Source: JAZTYK01 sp045636925
GTDB taxonomy: Bacteria > Bacillota > Clostridia > Oscillospirales > Butyricicoccaceae
Direction of reading: 5' to 3'
Length of the DNA: 64,000 nt
Assembly (NCBI GenBank): GCA_045636925.1
Contig: JAZTYK010000001.1
Span: 1 to 64,000, forward strand
Both the position numbers and the translations under genes were made by a program. Each line of letters starts with the position of its first letter. Positions within the stretch are counted from its first letter, which is position 1. This document shows, one piece after another, positions 60,251 through 64,000 of the stretch. The notes beneath the pieces are model-generated. The model ran no database searches. It was not told the DNA's origin and saw nothing but the letters and a program-made list of their open reading frames with translations.

Positions 60251-61285
60251 TTATGCCAAAAACTCCTTCAGGCAATCTACGGCATAATCCAGATCCTCTC
60301 TGGATACGCCATGATGGGTGACCCAGCGCATTTCGCCCAGATCCAGTCCGCTGACCTTGATGCCCTTTTCCAGCATCTTGTCGGGCAGTGCGTCCTGCAG
60401 CTCCATGGGATAATCCATGGTAAAGAACACCATGTCCACCTCTACCCGATCCATCATTACATGAATGCCGGGGATGGCAGCCAGCTTTTCTGCCAGATAC
60501 TTGGCATTGTCATGGTCTTCCTTCAGACGGGCGGGCATTTCACGGATGGCAATGAGGCCTGCAGCGGCCAGAATGCCGTTCTGACGCATACCGCCGCCCA
60601 GCAGCTTGCGGAATCTGCGGGCACGGTCTACCACAGCCTTGGGACCCGCAAAGATAGCGCCCACAGGCGCGCACAGACCCTTGCTCAGGCAGCAGCTGAG
60701 GGTATCGCAGTACTGGGTGATTTCCTTGACATCAACGCCCAGGGCAGCAGCGGCGTTAAAGACTCTTGCGCCGTCCAGATGCACCGGCAGATTGTGCGCC
60801 TTGGCCACATCCCAAACTTCCTTCATGACCTCCACCGGCACCACCTTGCCGCCTGCCAGAGCATTTTCCAGACAGATCATGGCCGTAGGCGGCTCGTGAA
60901 TATCATCAGGACGGATGGCGGCCTCCACCATCTTGGCATCGGGCATGGCGCCGGGGAAGGGCAGCTGCCGCATATTCACACCGGACAGCACCGCCACGGC
61001 GCCTACTTCATGGAGGAAAATATGGCACTCAGCACCCACGATGATCTCATCACCGCGACGGGTCTGGGACATGATGCCCAGCTGATTGCCCATGGTGCCG
61101 CTGGTGACGAACATAGCTGCTTCCTTGCCCAGAATACGTGCAGCCTCAGCCTCCAACAGATTGGTGGTGGGGTCATCCTGATACACGTCATCGCCTACGG
61201 CAGCCTGATACATGGCTTCACGCATGGCCTGCGTAGGCTGGGTCACGGTGTCGCTTCGCAAATCAATGTAACGTTTTTCTTCCAT
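60251..61285 (-). CDS. ltaE: Low-specificity L-threonine aldolase
   Basis: A 344-aa PLP enzyme that splits threonine or allo-threonine to glycine and acetaldehyde. It has LRSDTVTQPTQAMREAM, VTSGTMGNQLG, and the PLP lysine in DTLSCCLSKGLCAPVG near residue 200. GAGGG precedes the start. Its promoter overlaps, back to back, that of the chorismate mutase-ACT gene, so the two may share a control site. Together with glyA and the threonine synthesis genes it links threonine and glycine pools. Confidence 0.94.
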   Translation of the reverse strand: MEEKRYIDLRSDTVTQPTQAMREAMYQAAVGDDVYQDDPTTNLLEAEAARILGKEAAMFVTSGTMGNQLGIMSQTRRGDEIIVGAECHIFLHEVGAVAVLSGVNMRQLPFPGAMPDAKMVEAAIRPDDIHEPPTAMICLENALAGGKVVPVEVMKEVWDVAKAHNLPVHLDGARVFNAAAALGVDVKEITQYCDTLSCCLSKGLCAPVGAIFAGPKAVVDRARRFRKLLGGGMRQNGILAAAGLIAIREMPARLKEDHDNAKYLAEKLAAIPGIHVMMDRVEVDMVFFTMDYPMELQDALPDKMLEKGIKVSGLDLGEMRWVTHHGVSREDLDYAVDCLKEFLA

Positions 61286-61351
61286 GATAAATCCCTCCGT
61301 ATCGGGTAATCGATTTTTTCGTACTTGCTTTACTTACGCGGTAATATATTC

Positions 61352-61380
61352 ATTATAACACGGTCTTTTCCAATTGACAA
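61352..61380 (-). promoter_or_regulatory. Promoter for threonine aldolase gene
   Basis: Reverse strand: TTGTCA (61380-61375), 17-nt spacer, TATAAT (61357-61352). Confidence 0.8.
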
Positions 61381-61403
61381 CAGCACCCAAAAAAGTATAT
61401 GAT
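61374..61403 (+). promoter_or_regulatory. Promoter for chorismate mutase-ACT gene
   Basis: TTGACA (61374-61379), 18-nt spacer, TATGAT (61398-61403). Its -35 box overlaps the -35 box of the opposite promoter by 5 bp. Confidence 0.65.
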
Positions 61404-61440
61404 GAATATATCAATATGCCCCCTTGAAAGGAGCTCTTTT

Positions 61441-62307
61441 ATGCACCAGACGCAACTGATCCTGCAGATCATCGCAAGCTGTGATGAAGCCCTGCGCGAC
61501 GCCTTCCTCCGCCGTATGGACGCCGCCGTTCTCATTGCCAAAAACAAGCTGGAACAAGGCGACACCATCTATAACCCCGCCCAGGAAGAGGCCGTGCTGC
61601 GTCAGATCACCTATGACCTGGCCCCCGATCTGCGCCTGCGCGCCGAATCTCTTTGGAAAAATCTGACCCGCATGAACCGCGGCCGTCAGTACCGTTATTT
61701 TGTCACCAATTCCCCCAATCTGAAGCTGATTCACGAGCCGGATATGCTGAAGGAAATGCCTTCCGGCAAGATCCTCTGCGCCGCCCGGGATGCCGATGCC
61801 ATCGAGGCTGCCTGCGGCATGCCCACCGTTTCCTGCGACAGCACTTATGAAACACTGTCCCGCCTGCTGGAGGGCGAGGCCGAGTATGCCGCCCTGTGCG
61901 TGGACGAACTGTATGACACCCAGGCACTGTACAGCAAGATTTTCAACAAGCGCATTTACATCAACAATATCTACGGCACCGAAGATGGCCGTCTTGTTAT
62001 TTTGATGAGCCGCAACATCATCAATGCCGAAGAAAACTCCATCATCAGCGTGGCCTTCGCCATTCGCATGGATCAGCCCGGTGACCTGGCACAGACCTTG
62101 TCCGTCATGGCCGAAGCCAAGATGAACCTGGAATACCTGCAGGTAAAGACGCAGGATATTGCCTCTGACGACAGCCGCAACATCAACATCGTCTTTGCCG
62201 AGATGTCTGTATCCAGCCTCACCTCCACCGATGTGCGCACCGCCCTGCTGCAGTTGGAGCAGGAGCTTCCCTTCTTCCGCGTGATGGGCTACCGTGTCAG
62301 CATCTGA
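61441..62307 (+). CDS. Chorismate mutase-ACT protein with reduced dehydratase region
   Basis: A 288-aa protein. Residues 1-88 look like an AroQ-type chorismate mutase: an Asp-containing first helix, FLRRMDAAVLIAKNKLEQG, then IYNPAQEEAVLRQI. Residues 205-285 form an ACT domain (VAFAIRMDQPGDLAQTLSVMAE ... VMGY), as in prephenate dehydratase (PheA), the usual phenylalanine sensor. The middle is only ~110 residues and shows weak similarity to the second lobe of prephenate dehydratase, without the usual TRF motif. It may be a PheA derivative that lost dehydratase activity. AAAGGAG precedes 61441. Confidence 0.78.
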   Translation: MHQTQLILQIIASCDEALRDAFLRRMDAAVLIAKNKLEQGDTIYNPAQEEAVLRQITYDLAPDLRLRAESLWKNLTRMNRGRQYRYFVTNSPNLKLIHEPDMLKEMPSGKILCAARDADAIEAACGMPTVSCDSTYETLSRLLEGEAEYAALCVDELYDTQALYSKIFNKRIYINNIYGTEDGRLVILMSRNIINAEENSIISVAFAIRMDQPGDLAQTLSVMAEAKMNLEYLQVKTQDIASDDSRNINIVFAEMSVSSLTSTDVRTALLQLEQELPFFRVMGYRVSI

Positions 62308-62326
62308 GTTTTTCCCACATACAACC

Positions 62327-62364
62327 ACAGCCCCGAGGGATCTCCCTCGGGGCTGTTATTTTTA
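62327..62364. terminator. Bidirectional terminator
   Basis: ACAGCCCCGAGGGA / TCCCTCGGGGCTGT 14-bp stem between convergent genes, then TTATTTTTA. Confidence 0.92.
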
Positions 62365-62372
62365 TGTTTTGC

Positions 62373-62867
62373 TTACCCAAACCGGATCATGCGCTTGTAC
62401 ACGCCGGGATGGGAGTCGGGAATAAAGGTTGCGCCGCAGATCTTCTCATAAAATCCACGGGCTTCCCCCACCCAGCCAATGATGGCATAGGCATAGCCCA
62501 TCTCCCACATGGCATGCAGGCAGCTAAGGGTCAGTGCCGTGCCCACACCGCCGGTGCGACAGTCCTTTTGCACTCCGACAGGGCCAAAATAATTCTTCGC
62601 TGTGGCCTCAAAGCAGCCAAAGCCGATCACCTGCCCCGCCTTCACTGCCACATAACAGGTGGCAGGCTGCGTGCACAGCGCCTGCTGACACTCGTGCATC
62701 CAACCGTCGCCAAATTCCTTCTGTACAAAGTCCAGCACCCGTCCCCGGTCGGGAGACAGCACGCGCTTGATGCTGATGCCCTCCCCTGCCAGCTTTTCCA
62801 GCAGCGGCCGATGATCCGGCAGATCGTACAGTTTTACCAGCATATCGCCTTTTACGATGTCGCTCAT
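62373..62867 (-). CDS. GNAT-family N-acetyltransferase
   Basis: A 164-aa acetyl-CoA-dependent acyltransferase. The beta-4/alpha-3 region FGPVGVQKDCRTGGVGTALTL carries the Q/RxxGxG/A-type acetyl-CoA loop (here CRTGGVG), and GWVGEARGFYEKICGA is the alpha-4 segment. Substrate cannot be predicted. It lies 9 nt after the ACT regulator gene stop on the same strand, which suggests one transcript. Confidence 0.88.
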   Translation of the reverse strand: MSDIVKGDMLVKLYDLPDHRPLLEKLAGEGISIKRVLSPDRGRVLDFVQKEFGDGWMHECQQALCTQPATCYVAVKAGQVIGFGCFEATAKNYFGPVGVQKDCRTGGVGTALTLSCLHAMWEMGYAYAIIGWVGEARGFYEKICGATFIPDSHPGVYKRMIRFG

Positions 62868-62876
62868 AGTGTCTCC

Positions 62877-63314
62877 TTATTCCAATGCCATCAGGCGCAC
62901 CTGTGCCACGCCTTCCATCTTGCCCAGCTCATCTACTACCTGCGCCAGGGGAATCTCCAGATCAGAAATATCCAGCGACAGCGCCACATTGGCTTGTCCG
63001 TGAATGGGCAGGCTTTGGGTAATAGTCAAGATATTCAGCTGATATTTGCTCAGCATGTTCAAAGTGGCTGACAGCATGCCCCGTTCATGGGATAGCATCA
63101 TCGAAAGCACCGCTTTTCTGCCAATGGTCAGTTCAGAGGGCTCGATCACGTAATCCTTGTATTTGTAAAAGGTACTGCGGGAAATGCCGGCCTGTCGTGC
63201 GGCCTCGCTGATTTCCTTCACCTTGCCCGTCTCCAGCAGACTTTTGGCTGCAAGCACCTTTTCATAATAATCCGGCAGGATGCTTTTATGGATAATCAGA
63301 TAGTTTTGCAGCAT
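62877..63314 (-). CDS. PheB-like ACT-domain protein (UPF0735)
   Basis: A 145-aa protein of the UPF0735/PheB family. An N-terminal helical HTH-like part (EISEAARQAGISRSTFYKYKDYV) is followed by an ACT domain (LTITQSLPIHGQANVALSLDIS). ACT domains bind amino acids, so it is probably a regulator of phenylalanine or threonine-family genes; the divergent neighbour is homoserine dehydrogenase. I choose 63314 because the GGGGG site is then 7 nt away; the ATG at 63320 is too close to it. Confidence 0.88.
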   Translation of the reverse strand: MLQNYLIIHKSILPDYYEKVLAAKSLLETGKVKEISEAARQAGISRSTFYKYKDYVIEPSELTIGRKAVLSMMLSHERGMLSATLNMLSKYQLNILTITQSLPIHGQANVALSLDISDLEIPLAQVVDELGKMEGVAQVRLMALE

Positions 63315-63356
63315 AAACATGCCCCCTTTTTTCGTGGTTTTTTGCGAAAATACCGC

Positions 63357-63385
63357 TTGCTTTTCTATGGACATTATGATACACT
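63357..63385 (+). promoter_or_regulatory. Probable promoter for hom
   Basis: TTGCTT (63357-63362), 17-nt spacer, TACACT (63380-63385). It overlaps the opposite promoter. Confidence 0.5.
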
Positions 63386-63404
63386 GTTTCCATAAAAAAA
63401 TCAA
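63376..63404 (-). promoter_or_regulatory. Probable promoter for the PheB-like gene
   Basis: Reverse strand: TTGATT (63404-63399), 17-nt spacer, TATCAT (63381-63376). Confidence 0.6.
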
Positions 63405-63445
63405 GTGTTTTCCGGTAACGGACAAATCTTTTTTGGAGGCTTCCT

Positions 63446-64000
63446 ATGAAATACGCATTGTTGGGTTTTGGTACCGTAGGCGTGGGCGTATATGAAATGA
63501 TGGAGAAACTGCACGCGTTCGAATGCCGCAAAGTGTTGGTGCGTCCCGGCAAGGTGAAGGAACCTTGGCAGACCGATAACTTTGCAGAGATTTGCGAGGA
63601 TCCCTCTGTTGATATTGTGGTAGAAGTAATGGGCGGACTGCATCCTGCTTATGAATATGTGCGTGATGCGCTGGTCGCCGGAAAGCATGTAGTCACTGCC
63701 AACAAGCAGCTGGTGGCGGCTTATGGTGTGGAACTGCAGAAACTTGCGTTGGAACAGCGCTTGGCCTTTTTGTTCAGTCCTGCCTGCGGCGGCGGCATTC
63801 CCTTCCTGCATAATCTGGCACTGGCCGCCCACACCGACCGAGTCACCGAAGTTGGCGGCATCTTAAACGGCACAACCAACTATATGCTGGATGCCATGCA
63901 GCGCCGTGGCTGGGGCTACGACGAAGCCCTCCGGAACGCCCAGGAGCTGGGCTATGCCGAAGCCATCCCCGATGCCGATGTGGGCGGCATGGACGCAGCG
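63446..64000 (+). CDS. hom: Homoserine dehydrogenase (3' end beyond window)
   Basis: The first 185 codons of homoserine dehydrogenase, open to the end of the window. I translated it from ATG 63446, preceded by GGAGG. It begins KYALLGFGTVGVGVYEM (Rossmann GxGxxG) and contains VTANKQLVA, CGGGIPFLHNL, GGILNGTTNYML and AQELGYAEAIPDADVGG, all family motifs. The enzyme reduces aspartate semialdehyde to homoserine for threonine and methionine. A PheB-like ACT protein is divergent from it, a common clostridial arrangement. Confidence 0.96.
   Translation, partial: MKYALLGFGTVGVGVYEMMEKLHAFECRKVLVRPGKVKEPWQTDNFAEICEDPSVDIVVEVMGGLHPAYEYVRDALVAGKHVVTANKQLVAAYGVELQKLALEQRLAFLFSPACGGGIPFLHNLALAAHTDRVTEVGGILNGTTNYMLDAMQRRGWGYDEALRNAQELGYAEAIPDADVGGMDAA

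Overview
The window looks like chromosomal DNA from a Gram-positive, low-oxygen, spore-forming member of Clostridia, most likely an Oscillospirales/Ruminococcaceae-type gut bacterium. Reasons: a spoIID–M23 (SpoIIQ-like) sporulation pair, a ricT/YaaT gene beside the c-di-AMP receptor darA and holB, HPr kinase, an ECF-type thiamine S-component under a TPP riboswitch, strong AGGAGG-type ribosome binding sites, moderately high GC, and lipoproteins with Gly/Asn/Ser-rich linkers. The genus is inference only.

Layout. 1-9 kb: tRNA-Pro(CGG), cysteine synthase, lipoproteins, a Lar-like zinc-ribbon protein, a HerA-like ATPase followed by a barnase/barstar pair, then a reverse-strand group (TrmH-type rRNA methylase, AroM, DUF917). 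9-20 kb: AhpC, a 7alpha-hydroxysteroid-dehydrogenase-like SDR, one-carbon genes (formyl-THF cyclo-ligase, glyA), an M42 peptidase, rarA, the sporulation pair and an orphan kinase-like protein. 20-30 kb: GAPDH, a HAD phosphatase and an alanine-racemase-like gene, darA-holB-ricT, a MATE transporter and an M20 amidohydrolase. 30-39 kb: tsf-rpsB, promoter/TPP riboswitch/thiT, hprK, rpmB, the ylxM-ffh-rpsP-khpA operon, a ZIP transporter and nicotinate phosphoribosyltransferase. 39-46 kb: threonine synthase next to an iPGM-type proposed homoserine kinase, rimM-trmD, small regulators and a lipoprotein with a recent internal duplication. 46-58 kb: one long reverse-strand region holding recA-recX-rimO-pgsA-cysS and, upstream, a tightly overlapped operon: sensor-like lipoprotein, response regulator, histidine kinase, DUF1385 protein, prmC, a D12-type DNA adenine methylase and an EcoRI-family restriction endonuclease. 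58-64 kb: asnS, threonine aldolase, a chorismate mutase-ACT protein, a PheB-like ACT regulator and the start of homoserine dehydrogenase.

Themes. Threonine/glycine metabolism is scattered but nearly complete (hom, proposed kinase, thrC, ltaE, glyA). Promoters are unusually readable: many are near-consensus TTGACA-17-TATAAT, and most transcription units end in clear hairpin plus T-tract terminators. No insertion sequences, integrases, prophage genes, CRISPR arrays or rRNA genes were seen.

Most worth following up: the EcoRI-like restriction-modification pair translationally coupled to prmC, with GAATTC apparently scarce in the window; the ATPase/barnase/barstar cluster; the chorismate mutase-ACT protein with a shrunken dehydratase region; the AroM-DUF917 pair; the bile-acid-dehydrogenase-like SDR; and the ZIP gene with no normal start codon near its ribosome binding site.
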